The notes below the pieces were generated by a model that ran no database searches, was not told where the DNA came from, and saw only the letters and a list, made by a program, of their open reading frames with translations. DNA of 64,000 nucleotides from Synechococcus sp. CC9605 (GTDB lineage Bacteria; Cyanobacteriota; Cyanobacteriia; PCC-6307; Cyanobiaceae). Numbering within the stretch: position 1 is the stretch's first letter; every line of letters begins with the position of its first letter. Shown one piece after another: positions 19,108 through 30,425 of the stretch. Where the stretch lies: the NCBI RefSeq assembly GCF_000012625.1, contig NC_007516.1:1736001-1800000 (forward strand), written 5' to 3'. The position numbers and the translations under genes are program-made.

Positions 19108-19317
19108 ATGCTCACCAAGTACGCCGAACGCTACGTGCTGCGGTCCTGTTCAGCCGGAGGGTATCTCGGCGTCAATCCCGTGGATCATCGCATCGAGCGG
19201 CAATCTTCCCCTGACAGCGCCTGGATCTTTCACACCCATGACGGTGCCGTGAACCACGCCCGTTGGATCGGCGAGGTGCACGGGGAAACACCGGACGTGG
19301 TGAAGCTGGATCAGTGA
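19108..19317 (+). CDS. Small conserved protein of unknown function
   Basis: A 69-residue protein, His/Arg-rich, with one repeated feature: paired His residues at HTHDGAVNHARW. ATG 19108 is 70 bases after the preceding gene. No signal peptide, membrane span or known motif. Likely real because the frame has strand-appropriate codon use and ends cleanly, but the evidence is limited. Confidence 0.5.
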   Translation: MLTKYAERYVLRSCSAGGYLGVNPVDHRIERQSSPDSAWIFHTHDGAVNHARWIGEVHGETPDVVKLDQ

Positions 19318-19359
19318 CTGGGTCTGTGAATTGATCTGTGAACTGAAAAGTGCTGGTGA

Positions 19360-19605
19360 TCAGCCGTGGATGAAATTGCGCAGGCGCCGTGATTCGGCGG
19401 CTTGATCCTGCTGAAGCTCAGCCGCCGTTCGCACGAGGTGTTCACGCTGCTGTGCCGCGAAGACATCCGCCTCAGTCAAGGCAAAGCCATGCTCAGCAGC
19501 AAGCCCGAGAAACCGCTCAAGATCCATGGGCTGCGCAAGGGCCTCGGCCAGATCAGGGTCGCTGTCGCGAAGCGTCAGAAACCGATCCAGATCCTCAAGA
19601 GCCAT
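19360..19605 (-). CDS. Nif11-domain protein without cysteine core
   Basis: An 81-residue protein with the Nif11 leader-like fold: MALEDLDRFLTLRDSDPDLAEAL at residues 1-23 (helix-rich start), then LGLAAEHGFALTEADVFAA, the characteristic second half. In picocyanobacteria, Nif11-type leaders can precede lanthipeptide or other modified core peptides, but here the C-terminal part (about 55-81) is charged, contains no cysteine and no double-glycine cleavage site, so it is more likely a free-standing Nif11 protein. No LanM-like or other modification enzyme is in the window. The downstream sugar permease gene is on the same strand but 300 bases away. Confidence 0.75.
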   Translation of the reverse strand: MALEDLDRFLTLRDSDPDLAEALAQPMDLERFLGLAAEHGFALTEADVFAAQQREHLVRTAAELQQDQAAESRRLRNFIHG

Positions 19606-19666
19606 CCCTGCACCACTTGTTGAGTGCCTCCATTCAAGTCAGCATCGGCCCAATTGGGGAGGGTGC

Positions 19667-20002
19667 ATGCTGTTGAAACTGATCAGCTGCGGCAGCCTGG
19701 CCCTCGTGAGTGTTCTGGTGGTGACCCTGCTTCAGGGATTGCGGCAGCACAACCAACGCATCCACGCCCTGCAGGAACGGATCGATCAGCTGGAGGAACG
19801 GATCGATCAGCTGGAGGAACGCACGCCACCCCGTGCCCACAGCGACTTGCTCAGCCAACAGATGGGTGTGATGCAGGAAGGCATAGATGCCTTCGCGGCC
19901 ATGCGCACCTCGACGGCTTCATCCCTTCACCGCGTCCCCGCTGGCGTTGGGCAGGATGAAGCGCTGCAACAGCACGAACAAGACCAACACCGGCAGGATT
20001 GA
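19667..20002 (+). CDS. Membrane-anchored coiled-coil protein
   Basis: From ATG 19667 the 111-residue product has an N-terminal membrane helix (about 5-22), then a coiled coil built from a repeated heptad ERIDQLE (about 37-51), then a Gln/His-rich tail. Orientation is probably periplasmic or cytosolic with a single anchor; not determinable. The last 84 bases overlap the 3' end of the convergent ABC permease. I do not recognise the family. The open frame extends to 19526, but the upstream part is antisense to the Nif11 gene. Confidence 0.55.
   Translation: MLLKLISCGSLALVSVLVVTLLQGLRQHNQRIHALQERIDQLEERIDQLEERTPPRAHSDLLSQQMGVMQEGIDAFAAMRTSTASSLHRVPAGVGQDEALQQHEQDQHRQD
19775..19821 (+). repeat. 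21-bp tandem repeat, about 2.2 copies
   Basis: The unit GAACGGATCGATCAGCTGGAG occurs at 19775-19795 and 19796-19816, followed by a partial third copy. It encodes exact heptads of the coiled-coil protein, so each unit change keeps the reading frame. Confidence 0.9.
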
Positions 20003-20743
20003 GACTACCGAGCCGGCGGCAACAATCCGCCAATCCAGCGAAAAGCTGCTGGAGAGCTGCTGCAGACCCAGAGGCAAGGTGTAGAGGGCTGGGTCGTCGA
20101 GGATCACCAGCGGCCAGAGGAAGTCACTCCAAGTGCCGATGAACACGAACATCGCCAGGGTGATGAGATCGGCTTTGGCGGCGGGGATCATCACGTTCCA
20201 CCATTCCCCCAGGCGGCTGCAGCCATCGATCCGTGCCGCCTCCTCCAGCTCTTTGGGAACGCCAAGGAAGCTCTGGCGCAACAGGTAGAGACCAAAAGCG
20301 GTGGCCGCCTGCGGAATCACCAGGGCCAGCAGGGTGTTGCGCAGACCCAGCTGCACCATCAGCAGATACAGCGGGATCATCACCACCTGAAAGGGGATTA
20401 GGATCGTGGCCACCACCAGCCCCAGCACAAGGCCCCGGCCGGCGAAGCGCAGCCGGGCCAGGGGGTAGGCAGCCAGGGAACAGAACAGCAGGTTGGCGAG
20501 CACCGCCAGGCCACTCACCACGGTGCTGTTGAACAGATACGTGGTGAGTGGATTGTCCTGAAACAGCCGCACGTAGGCATCGAAGCTGGGCTGGGCAGGC
20601 AGCAACGCCGGTGGACTGCTGAAGATGTCTTCCGCAGGACCCTTGAGCGAGGTGCTCACCAACCAGAGCAACGGCGTGAGCACCAGCAGCGCCAGAAAAA
20701 TCAGCAGCACCAGCTGAATGGCCCGGACGGTTGAGGTGCGCAT
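19919..20743 (-). CDS. Sugar-type ABC transporter permease (MalG/UgpE family)
   Basis: From ATG 20743 the product has 274 residues and about six membrane helices, starting with RAIQLVLLIFLALLVLTPLL. The cytoplasmic EAA loop is seen as EEAARIDGCSRLGEWWNV. The C-terminus ends in the family's usual Ala-Val-Lys-Gly. The longer frame to 20845 only adds residues that would overlap leuA. It lies 10 bases after leuA on the same strand, but no partner permease, ATPase or binding protein is present here, so the rest of the transporter must be elsewhere. Substrate unknown; osmolyte or glucoside uptake is possible in marine strains. Confidence 0.9.
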   Translation of the reverse strand: MRTSTVRAIQLVLLIFLALLVLTPLLWLVSTSLKGPAEDIFSSPPALLPAQPSFDAYVRLFQDNPLTTYLFNSTVVSGLAVLANLLFCSLAAYPLARLRFAGRGLVLGLVVATILIPFQVVMIPLYLLMVQLGLRNTLLALVIPQAATAFGLYLLRQSFLGVPKELEEAARIDGCSRLGEWWNVMIPAAKADLITLAMFVFIGTWSDFLWPLVILDDPALYTLPLGLQQLSSSFSLDWRIVAAGSVVSILPVLVLFVLLQRFILPNASGDAVKG

Positions 20744-20753
20744 GGCGTCGGCT

Positions 20754-22376
20754 CTAGAGCGTCGGTCGGCTCTCCAGAACAACAGGATCCTTCTGCGGAT
20801 GCAATGACTGGCGCTCCTCGCCAGCCACCAGGCGATTGAGGGCATTCACGAAGGCCATCCCCGCCGCCACCACCACATCGGTGTCGGCTGCGTGACCGGA
20901 GTAGAGCGCACCATTGCGGCGCAGGCGGATGGTCACATCGCCCATGGCATCAATGCCCTCGGTGACCGACTTGACCGAGAACTCGATCAACTCATTGGGC
21001 ACACCCGCCAGATCATTCAAGGCACGGCAGACGGCATCCACCGGACCGGTGCCCACCGCCGAGCCTGTGGTCTCACTGCCCTCTTCATCCAAAAGGGTGA
21101 CGGTGGCGGTGGGGCGCAGGCTGCTGCCGCAGCTCACTTGCACCAGCTTGAGCTGGAAGCGGGCTTCCGGCTGCTGCACCTGTTCGCTGACGATCGCCTC
21201 CAGATCACGGTCAGTGATCTCGCGCTTGCGGTCGGCGAGTTCCTTGAAGCGGGCGAAGGCCTCATCGAGATCCTCACGGGTGAGGTCGTAGCCCAGTTCC
21301 TCCAGACGGGCGCGAACGGCACTGCGGCCGCTCAGCTTGCCGAGGGAGATGCGGTTGTCGGACAAGCCCACGGTCTGGGCATCAATGATTTCGTAGGTAA
21401 GCCGGTTCTTGAGAACGCCGTCCTGGTGGATGCCGGATTCATGGGCGAAGGCATTGGCACCAACGATGGCCTTGTTGGGCTGCACCACCATGCCGGTAAG
21501 GTTGGACACCAGCCGTGAGGTCTTGGTGATCTCTTCAGTGCGCACGGCAGTGAGCGGCGTGGGGCTGTCTTCCTCCCGGCCAAAGAAGGGGTTGTAGTAA
21601 CGCCGCCGCACATGCAGCGCCATCACCAACTCCTCGAGCGAGGCATTGCCGGCCCGTTCGCCGATGCCATTGATCGTGCATTCGAGCTGACGAGCACCGT
21701 TCTTGACCGCCTCCAGGAAGTTCGCCACGGCCAGGCCGAGATCGTTGTGGCCGTGCACCGATATCACCGCCTCGCCGATGTTGGGCACGTGCTGATTGAT
21801 GCCTGCGATCAGCGCGCCGAACTCCGACGGTGTCGTGTAGCCGACGGTGTCGGGAATGTTGATCGTGGTGGCGCCGGCAGCAATCGCCGCCTCAATCACC
21901 TCATAAAGGAACTCCGGGTCGCTGCGGCCGGCGTCTTCACAGGAGAACTCAACGTCTTCCACCAGAGAACGGGCGTAGCTCACCATCTCGGGAACGATGC
22001 CGAGCACGTCGCCGCGGCTCTTGCGCAGCTTGTGCTCGAGGTGGATGTCGCTGGTGGCGATGAAGGTGTGAATGCGGCGCCGCGGTGCCGGGGCCACGGC
22101 ATCAGCGCAGGCTTTGATGTCGGCCCTTGAGGCACGGGCCAGGCCGCAGATGATCGGGCCGTTGTCGCCACCCACCTGCTGGGCGATCCGCTGCACGGCG
22201 GCGAAATCCCCGGGACTGGCGAAGGGGAATCCCGCCTCAATCACATCAACGCCGAGCCGAGCCAGCTGCTGGGCGATGGCCAGTTTTTCCTCCAGGTTGA
22301 GGCTCGCCCCGGGCGACTGCTCACCATCCCGCAGGGTGGTGTCAAAAATCAGGACGCGACCGGGGTCCTTGGCCAT
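20754..22376 (-). CDS. leuA: 2-Isopropylmalate synthase
   Basis: First committed step of leucine synthesis: acetyl-CoA plus 2-oxoisovalerate to 2-isopropylmalate. The 540-residue product has the metal-binding start [17 protein letters not shown], the [17 protein letters not shown] motif near residue 205, and a C-terminal allosteric LeuA regulatory domain from about residue 385 ([19 protein letters not shown]). Length and domains are complete, so leucine feedback control is expected. It is divergent from the GH57 gene (about 110 bases between starts), where the shared promoters should lie. A sugar permease gene follows at 10 bases. Confidence 0.97.
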   Translation of the reverse strand: MAKDPGRVLIFDTTLRDGEQSPGASLNLEEKLAIAQQLARLGVDVIEAGFPFASPGDFAAVQRIAQQVGGDNGPIICGLARASRADIKACADAVAPAPRRRIHTFIATSDIHLEHKLRKSRGDVLGIVPEMVSYARSLVEDVEFSCEDAGRSDPEFLYEVIEAAIAAGATTINIPDTVGYTTPSEFGALIAGINQHVPNIGEAVISVHGHNDLGLAVANFLEAVKNGARQLECTINGIGERAGNASLEELVMALHVRRRYYNPFFGREEDSPTPLTAVRTEEITKTSRLVSNLTGMVVQPNKAIVGANAFAHESGIHQDGVLKNRLTYEIIDAQTVGLSDNRISLGKLSGRSAVRARLEELGYDLTREDLDEAFARFKELADRKREITDRDLEAIVSEQVQQPEARFQLKLVQVSCGSSLRPTATVTLLDEEGSETTGSAVGTGPVDAVCRALNDLAGVPNELIEFSVKSVTEGIDAMGDVTIRLRRNGALYSGHAADTDVVVAAGMAFVNALNRLVAGEERQSLHPQKDPVVLESRPTL

Positions 22377-22485
22377 GGAAGGGGCTCCAGCGGAGGTCTT
22401 AGTCGGAATGACTATGAGTTAGCCCATCTTAGTTCAGCCCCTTCGAGGTAATCGGATTAAATTCAGCCACCGTTTGGGCTTGTTC

Positions 22486-24081
22486 GTGACCAAAGGCGCT
22501 GTCGCCCTGGTGTTGCATGCCCATCTGCCCTATGTGCGGTCGGCGCAACCGGGCTCCTTGGAAGAGGACTGGTTTTTCCAGGCCCTGATCGAGTGTTATC
22601 TACCGCTGCTGGAAACGCTGGAACTGGCCAGCGCCGACCCCAAGCAGAGTCCCAAACTCACGATCGGCCTGTCGCCGACGCTGATATCGCTGCTGAGCGA
22701 TCAAGACCTCAAGCAGCGCTTTCCCCAGTGGCTGAAGGAACGGCTGGAGCTGCTGCCGAAGGCCGACCCATCCCTGCGCGCAGGCGCCGAGCACCTTGCG
22801 GCCACTATCGAGCGGCATCAGCTGGCCTGGCAGAGCTGCGACGGTGATCTAATCCAGCGCTTCGCGGCACTGCAGCGCCAGGGGGTGGTGGACCTGCTCA
22901 CCTGCGGTGCCACCCACGGCTACCTGCCCCTGCTGCGCCATCACCCGGAGGCGGTGCGCGGACAACTGCGCACGGCGGTGCGGGAGCACCAGCGCCTGGT
23001 AGGCGAACGACCCTTAGGGATCTGGTTGCCGGAATGCGCCTATTACGAGGGGCTCGACCGCTGGATGCGCGATGCAGGACTGCGCTACGCCGTGCTGGAT
23101 GGCCATGGCTTGCTGCACGGCCGGCCCAGGCCCCGCTATGGGGTGTACGCGCCGATCTGCAGCCGCAATGGAGTGGCCTTCTTCGGGCGCGACAGTGACG
23201 CCACACTGCCGGTGTGGTCGGCCAAGGATGGCTATCCCGGCGATCCCCACTACCGGGAGTTCCACCGTGATCTGGGCTGGGACCTGCCGATCGAAGAGCT
23301 CAAACCCCTGGGACTCGACCAGCCGCGCCCCCTTGGCCTGAAGCTGCATCGGGTGACCGATCACAGCGCACCGTTGGACCGCAAACGCCCCTATGAGCCG
23401 GGGGTGGCTGCTGAACGGGTGAAAGAGCATGCCGCCGACTACCTGCAGGGCCGCCGGCGGCAGTTGGATCAGCTCAGCGCTGCCATGGACGTTCCCCCTC
23501 TGCTGGTGGCCCCCTTCGATGCCGAACTCTTCGGCCACTGGTGGTTTGAAGGGCCGGCCTTTCTCAGCCAGCTGTTCCAGCAGGCACCTCAGGAGGGGGT
23601 GAACTTCACCCGGCTGCGCGATGTGCTCAACAGCGTTGGCCAGCTTCAGCTCTGCGATCCCTCCCCCTCCAGCTGGGGGCAAGGGGGCTATCACGACTAC
23701 TGGCTGAACGACAGCAACGCCTGGATCATCCCGGAATGGGAAAAGGCCAGTGCCGCGATGGTGCAGCGCTGCAGCCAAGGCGTGGGCAGCGAGCAGGCGA
23801 TGCAGTGGCTGCAGCAGGCGGCACGGGAGCTGTTGCTGGCGCAGTCGTCGGATTGGAGTTTCATCCTCCGGGCCGGCACCACCACCGAACTGGCCCGAGA
23901 ACGGGTGCAACGCCACCTGGGCCGCTTCTGGCAACTGATGGAGGCGATCGACGGCACGGCCGAGTTACCGGAGGGCTGGCTCGAGGAGGTGCAGACGGAC
24001 GACCGCCTTTTCCCCATGATTCAGCCGCTGGACTGGGCTCCGGTCCAGCCCGCGGCACAGCCTTCTGCGCCCAGCGCATAA
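22486..24081 (+). CDS. GH57 family glucan branching or glucanotransferase enzyme (DUF1957-type)
   Basis: A 531-residue glycoside hydrolase family 57 protein that acts on alpha-glucans; the length and C-terminal DUF1957-like region fit branching enzymes of this family. The predicted nucleophile is Glu183 in WLPECAYYEG and the acid/base is Asp345 in APFDAELFGHWWFEG; VLHAHLPYVR at the start is the first conserved block. GTG 22486 is chosen because that block then begins at residue 9; TTG 22474 is also open. In a cyanobacterium this is expected to process glycogen. Activity (branching or 4-alpha-glucanotransferase) cannot be settled from sequence. Confidence 0.9.
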   Translation: MTKGAVALVLHAHLPYVRSAQPGSLEEDWFFQALIECYLPLLETLELASADPKQSPKLTIGLSPTLISLLSDQDLKQRFPQWLKERLELLPKADPSLRAGAEHLAATIERHQLAWQSCDGDLIQRFAALQRQGVVDLLTCGATHGYLPLLRHHPEAVRGQLRTAVREHQRLVGERPLGIWLPECAYYEGLDRWMRDAGLRYAVLDGHGLLHGRPRPRYGVYAPICSRNGVAFFGRDSDATLPVWSAKDGYPGDPHYREFHRDLGWDLPIEELKPLGLDQPRPLGLKLHRVTDHSAPLDRKRPYEPGVAAERVKEHAADYLQGRRRQLDQLSAAMDVPPLLVAPFDAELFGHWWFEGPAFLSQLFQQAPQEGVNFTRLRDVLNSVGQLQLCDPSPSSWGQGGYHDYWLNDSNAWIIPEWEKASAAMVQRCSQGVGSEQAMQWLQQAARELLLAQSSDWSFILRAGTTTELARERVQRHLGRFWQLMEAIDGTAELPEGWLEEVQTDDRLFPMIQPLDWAPVQPAAQPSAPSA

Positions 24082-24106
24082 AAAAATGCATCCCCCAAAT
24101 GGGGGA
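24080..24106 (-). terminator. Terminator of the gyrA-crtL strand
   Basis: On the minus strand a 6-bp stem TCCCCC/GGGGGA with a 4-base loop is followed, after a short spacer, by a run of seven T residues. It lies about 90 bases after the lycopene cyclase stop. The run is on the minus strand side only, so it favours termination in that direction. Confidence 0.6.
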
Positions 24107-24123
24107 GGCGTGGATATTCATCA

Positions 24124-24141
24124 ATCCCTCAACTGAGGGAT
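24124..24141. other. Second short hairpin between convergent genes
   Basis: ATCCCTC (24124-24130) and GAGGGAT (24135-24141) form a 7-bp stem with loop AACT. It has no T run on either side, so it may be part of the bidirectional terminator or a transcript 3'-end stabiliser. Confidence 0.45.
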
Positions 24142-24195
24142 CAGACGTGCATCAGAACTGGAAGGTCACACCGCCGCTCGCACGCCAGGTGGATC

Positions 24196-25434
24196 TCAAA
24201 ACCGAGGGGCTTGATCCTGAGCCGCCCCCAACACCAACCCACGCCGTAATTCCCAAGGGGATAAAGCAAACAATCTCAGCATCACGCCCATCAGCCGAGG
24301 CAGCGGCAGTGTGTTGGTGAGGAAGCCAAACCACTCCTCTCGAGGCAGTGAGAAGAAGGTGGCGAAGTGGGTGCGCAGCAACGCTTCGTTGAAGCCCATC
24401 AAACGGCCCAAGCCGAATTGATAGAGCTGATGGCGCAGCACCAACTCGATCGGCCAGAGCGCCTGCCAACCCCGTTGCGCCAAGACGGCTGAACCAAGGG
24501 CTGGATTGGCGAGGGCTTCGGCAACAGCATCAGCCAGATGAGGCCCCCTCCGCAGCAGCGATCCCACCATGTAGCCCGAGGCCGGATGCACCATGCTCGC
24601 GGCGCCCCCAAAGGCCAGCACCGGCTGATTGCGATCCGGCAGCGGCAGGTTCATCGGGAAGAGGCAGAACTCTTCGTGGATCACCTCGGTGATCTGCACG
24701 CCGCGCAGATCCAAGCGCTGCTGGAGCCGTTGCTTGAGCACTTCGTAGGGAACACTTGGCGCCAAGGCGAGCGAGGTTTCCTCCACGAAGAACACCCCAT
24801 CGCCCAGATCCATCGCATACAAAAACGTGAGTGGTTCACTGCGCTGCTCCTCACTGAGGTGATCGCAGCGGTAGTCCATCAACACAAACCGGCCTGGCTC
24901 AATCGGCGGTTTGGAGAAACGCCCCACCACGCCGTAGGCAGCCTGGCCTGCCACCGGCCCCTGATCGGGGCGGCGAATGTGAGACGTGCGTGAACCGGAG
25001 GCATCGATCACCAAGCGCGCCTGCATGGTGGTTCCCGATGCGCAGCACACGTTGGTGGTTGCACCATTCAGCTCCACCCGTTCAGCGGTGTCTTGATGCC
25101 AGACCACACCCTCAGCCTGCTCCAGCCAGTAGCGCTGCAATGCCGCCCGATCGAACAGGCCGTAGTCGATCCCATGGGCATGGCTCTGATCCTGAGCCGT
25201 TGAACCGCCTTCGCCGAAATAACTTACGGTGTCGCCCCAGCGGTGCTCCAACAGCTGCTCAAGTCCCACCGCCTTGAGTTCATCGGCCCAAATGCCGTAG
25301 GTGTTTGGCCAGGGATCGTCGACCGGATCCGGGGCGATGCCAGCAACAGCCACACTCCGTTGGTTCAGTTCCGAAGCGATGCAGAGGGCAGCAGGACCAC
25401 CCCCCAGCACAAGCACATCCACCGGCTCAGCCAA
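24196..25434 (-). CDS. crtL: Lycopene cyclase (CrtL-type)
   Basis: FAD-dependent enzyme that closes the ends of lycopene to form beta-rings (or epsilon-rings in one paralogue type) of carotenes. The 412-residue product begins with VDVLVLGGGPAALCIASEL, the dinucleotide fold, and carries PNTYGIWADELKAVGL, a conserved cyclase motif, and FGGAASMVHPASGYMVG in the second half. Marine Synechococcus have both CrtL-b and CrtL-e; the sequence alone does not let me say which. Its ATG is 2 bases after the gyrA stop, so it is probably cotranscribed with gyrA. Confidence 0.92.
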   Translation of the reverse strand: MAEPVDVLVLGGGPAALCIASELNQRSVAVAGIAPDPVDDPWPNTYGIWADELKAVGLEQLLEHRWGDTVSYFGEGGSTAQDQSHAHGIDYGLFDRAALQRYWLEQAEGVVWHQDTAERVELNGATTNVCCASGTTMQARLVIDASGSRTSHIRRPDQGPVAGQAAYGVVGRFSKPPIEPGRFVLMDYRCDHLSEEQRSEPLTFLYAMDLGDGVFFVEETSLALAPSVPYEVLKQRLQQRLDLRGVQITEVIHEEFCLFPMNLPLPDRNQPVLAFGGAASMVHPASGYMVGSLLRRGPHLADAVAEALANPALGSAVLAQRGWQALWPIELVLRHQLYQFGLGRLMGFNEALLRTHFATFFSLPREEWFGFLTNTLPLPRLMGVMLRLFALSPWELRRGLVLGAAQDQAPRF

Positions 25435-25436
25435 GG

Positions 25437-28034
<2,598 letters not shown>

Positions 28035-28125
28035 ACGTGCATCAGATGTCCTTTGTCATTCTATCTCGGACAGTGGGAGCAGCAGAAAAGTCCGGATAAA
28101 CTCCCACCCGCTTTCCACTGAAGTG

Positions 28126-28668
28126 ATGGGTCCTGTCGATGAGCCGCGCCCTGAAGCCGAAACCCCAGGCGGCGACCCCACCCCCACACCGGAGCCCACG
28201 CCCGCACCAACCCCGGAACCTGAGCCGACTCCGTCCCCAACACCTGCGCCCACTCCAGCGCCAACTCCGGCACCGACCCCCGCTCCAACACCCGACCCGG
28301 TGATCGCCTCCACCGTGTCGATCCCTGCTCAGGAGAGCGCCGATGAAGACGGCGGTGAATGGGAGCTGCTGGTGGGCAAGGTGAAGGACTGGCTCGAGCA
28401 GAACGACCTGGCGGAGCTCTGGACCAAAGCCCAGCTGCCGCTGCGGCTGGTGGGCGGCCTTATCGTATTCAGCCTGGTGGCGACGGTGTACTCCGGTTTG
28501 CTCAGCACCATCAACAGCATCCCGCTGGTGCCTGGTCTGCTTGAGCTGGCTGGCGTGATCTGGCTGGTGAACTTCGCCCTGCGCAACCTGATCCGCAACA
28601 GCGATCGGAACAAGTTCATCCAAAGCGCCCGCTCCACCTGGACCCGCGTAACAGGCAGATCAAGCTGA
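28126..28668 (+). CDS. curT: CAAD-domain thylakoid curvature protein (CurT-like)
   Basis: From ATG 28126 the 180-residue product has a long Pro/Thr/Glu-rich N-terminus (about 18-58, PTPEPTPAP-type), an acidic linker, and a C-terminal CAAD domain (about 85-165) with two membrane helices: LPLRLVGGLIVFSLVATVYSG and then IPLVPGLLELAGVIWLVNFAL. This arrangement is that of CURT1/SynCurT proteins, which bend thylakoid membranes, and of CAAD domains found on some aminoacyl-tRNA synthetases. No synthetase is attached here. The Pro/Thr region is unusually long for the family. Confidence 0.85.
   Translation: MGPVDEPRPEAETPGGDPTPTPEPTPAPTPEPEPTPSPTPAPTPAPTPAPTPAPTPDPVIASTVSIPAQESADEDGGEWELLVGKVKDWLEQNDLAELWTKAQLPLRLVGGLIVFSLVATVYSGLLSTINSIPLVPGLLELAGVIWLVNFALRNLIRNSDRNKFIQSARSTWTRVTGRSS
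28180..28299 (+). repeat. Pro-Thr-coding low-complexity repeat in curT
   Basis: About 40 codons made largely of CCN-ACN pairs with interspersed Ala and Glu, giving the PTPAP pattern. The units are near repeats of 6 and 12 bases, and gain or loss of a unit would keep the frame. Confidence 0.85.
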
Positions 28669-28731
28669 CTCAATCAAATTGAGCCGATCATCCAGATTGG
28701 TAGCTTGATCTGACTTTATTGAAGTCGCGCG

Positions 28732-29895
28732 GTGGACATTCAGCTCGGACGCTCCAAGACCGTTCGCCGGGCCTACGGAATCGATGAAATCGCTCTGGTG
28801 CCTGGGGGTCGCACGGTGGACCCCGAGGTCACCGATACCAGTTGGACCCTGGGGGGAATCGAGCGCGAAATTCCGATCATCGCCAGCGCCATGGACGGCG
28901 TGGTGGACGTGGGAATGGCCGTTCGCCTGTCCCAACTGGGCGCCCTCGGCGTGTTGAACCTTGAGGGTGTTCAAACCCGCTACGAAGACCCCAACCACGT
29001 GCTGGATCGCATCGCCGCCGTGGGCAAGGACGAATTCGTCCCTCTGATGCAGGAGATCTACAGCCAGCCGGTTCAAGAGGCACTGATTCGTAAACGCATC
29101 CAGGACATCGGGGCTCAGGGCGGCATCGCTGCCGTCAGCGGTACTCCTGTGGCCGCCATGCGTTTCGGCAAGGCCATCGCCGAAGCCGGAGCCGATCTGT
29201 TCTTCGTGCAAGCCACCGTGGTCTCGACGGATCACACCGGTCCTGCAGGCCAGGAGACCCTGGATCTCGAAGCCCTGTGCCGCGACATGGGCGTTCCCGT
29301 GGTGATCGGCAACTGCGTCACCTACGACGTGGCCCTGCAGCTGATGCGGGCTGGCGCCGCCGGCGTGATGGTGGGCATCGGCCCCGGTGCCGCCTGCACC
29401 TCCCGCGGCGTTCTCGGCGTGGGCATTCCCCAGGCCACCGCAGTGGCCGACTGCGCCGCCGCCCGGGCCGACTATGAAAAGGAAAGCGGTCGCTACGTGC
29501 CGATCGTTGCCGACGGTGGCATCGTCACCGGCGGTGGCATCTGCAAGTGCATCGCCTGTGGCGCCGACGCCGTGATGATCGGCTCCCCCATCGCCCGTGC
29601 TGAAGAAGCTCCCGGCCGGGGCTTCCACTGGGGCATGGCCACCCCAAGTCCGGTGCTACCCCGCGGCACCCGCATCAATGTGGGCAACACCGGCAGCATC
29701 GAACGCATCCTGCGCGGCCCGGCCAAGTTGGACGACGGCACCCACAACCTGCTGGGCTGCCTGAAGACATCGATGGGCACCCTGGGCGCCCAAACCATCA
29801 AGGAAATGCAGCAGGTGGAGGTGGTCGTGGCACCCTCGCTGCTGACGGAAGGCAAGGTCTACCAAAAGGCCCAGCACCTCGGGATGGGCAAATAA
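28732..29895 (+). CDS. guaB3: GuaB3-type IMP dehydrogenase/GMP reductase family protein
   Basis: A 387-residue TIM-barrel enzyme of the IMPDH/GMPR family without the CBS pair that true IMPDH carries. The catalytic cysteine loop is [17 protein letters not shown] with Cys222, and [25 protein letters not shown] is the phosphate-binding region. The opening [20 protein letters not shown] is typical of GuaB3. In cyanobacteria GuaB3 has been reported to act as GMP reductase, feeding GMP back to IMP. GTG 28732 is the start. A terminator-like hairpin follows. Confidence 0.9.
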   Translation: MDIQLGRSKTVRRAYGIDEIALVPGGRTVDPEVTDTSWTLGGIEREIPIIASAMDGVVDVGMAVRLSQLGALGVLNLEGVQTRYEDPNHVLDRIAAVGKDEFVPLMQEIYSQPVQEALIRKRIQDIGAQGGIAAVSGTPVAAMRFGKAIAEAGADLFFVQATVVSTDHTGPAGQETLDLEALCRDMGVPVVIGNCVTYDVALQLMRAGAAGVMVGIGPGAACTSRGVLGVGIPQATAVADCAAARADYEKESGRYVPIVADGGIVTGGGICKCIACGADAVMIGSPIARAEEAPGRGFHWGMATPSPVLPRGTRINVGNTGSIERILRGPAKLDDGTHNLLGCLKTSMGTLGAQTIKEMQQVEVVVAPSLLTEGKVYQKAQHLGMGK

Positions 29896-29952
29896 GGCAG
29901 GGCTAAATTGGAGTGGTGCGGGCTTCGGCCCACACACTCCTCACACCCCCCG

Positions 29953-29972
29953 GCCCGGCGCGATCGGGCTTT
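29953..29972 (+). terminator. Probable terminator downstream of guaB3
   Basis: GCCCG/CGGGC stem with a 7-base loop followed by TTT. A second small stem-loop GGGC-TTCG-GCCC lies just before it (29920-29931). The T run is short, so the assignment is moderate. Confidence 0.5.
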
Positions 29973-30034
29973 CACTCTTTGTTGAGAGCGACTGTCACAG
30001 ATCCCTTCTCAGCAGGGAACAGCTGTGTTTTCGC

Positions 30035-30064
30035 TTGAAACCGTTGCTAAATTCTCACTAAATT
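30035..30064 (+). promoter_or_regulatory. Possible promoter of trxA
   Basis: TTGAAA (30035-30040) with TAAATT (30059-30064) at 18 bases. The start of transcription would be only a few bases before the ATG, which would give an almost leaderless message; a start further upstream is equally possible. Confidence 0.25.
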
Positions 30065-30075
30065 CCCCTGCTTAT

Positions 30076-30399
30076 ATGTCCAGCGCTGCTGCTGTCACCG
30101 ACGCATCCTTCGAGCAGGACGTGCTCCAAAGCGATGTGCCGGTTCTCGTGGACTTCTGGGCACCCTGGTGCGGACCCTGCCGCATGGTCGCTCCGATTGT
30201 GGAAGAGATTGCCAAGGAATTTGACGGTCAGATCAAGGTGTTCAAGCTCAACACCGACGAGAACCCGAACGTGGCCAGCCAGTACGGCATCCGCAGCATC
30301 CCGACGCTGATGGTGTTCAAGGGTGGGCAGAAGGTGGACACCGTGGTGGGCGCTGTTCCCAAGGCAACCCTGTCAGGCACCATTTCCAAGTACCTCTGA
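30076..30399 (+). CDS. trxA: Thioredoxin (m-type)
   Basis: Disulfide reductase that relays light-derived reducing power to target enzymes. From ATG 30076 the product has 107 residues with the active site Trp31-Cys-Gly-Pro-Cys35 and the cis-proline segment RSIPTLMVF. The sequence fits the essential cyanobacterial m-type. The open frame from 30025 adds 17 residues not found in the family. Both Zwf/OpcA in this window and other enzymes are candidate targets, by general knowledge of the system. It lies 27 bases before hisH, and cotranscription is possible. Confidence 0.95.
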   Translation: MSSAAAVTDASFEQDVLQSDVPVLVDFWAPWCGPCRMVAPIVEEIAKEFDGQIKVFKLNTDENPNVASQYGIRSIPTLMVFKGGQKVDTVVGAVPKATLSGTISKYL

Positions 30400-30425
30400 A
30401 TCCGTCTTCAGAACGGATCAACCGG

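Noticed and set aside
28660-29628. Long minus-strand open frame opposite guaB3 (322 codons)
   Set aside because: His/Gly-rich translation with no domain; shadow of guaB3.
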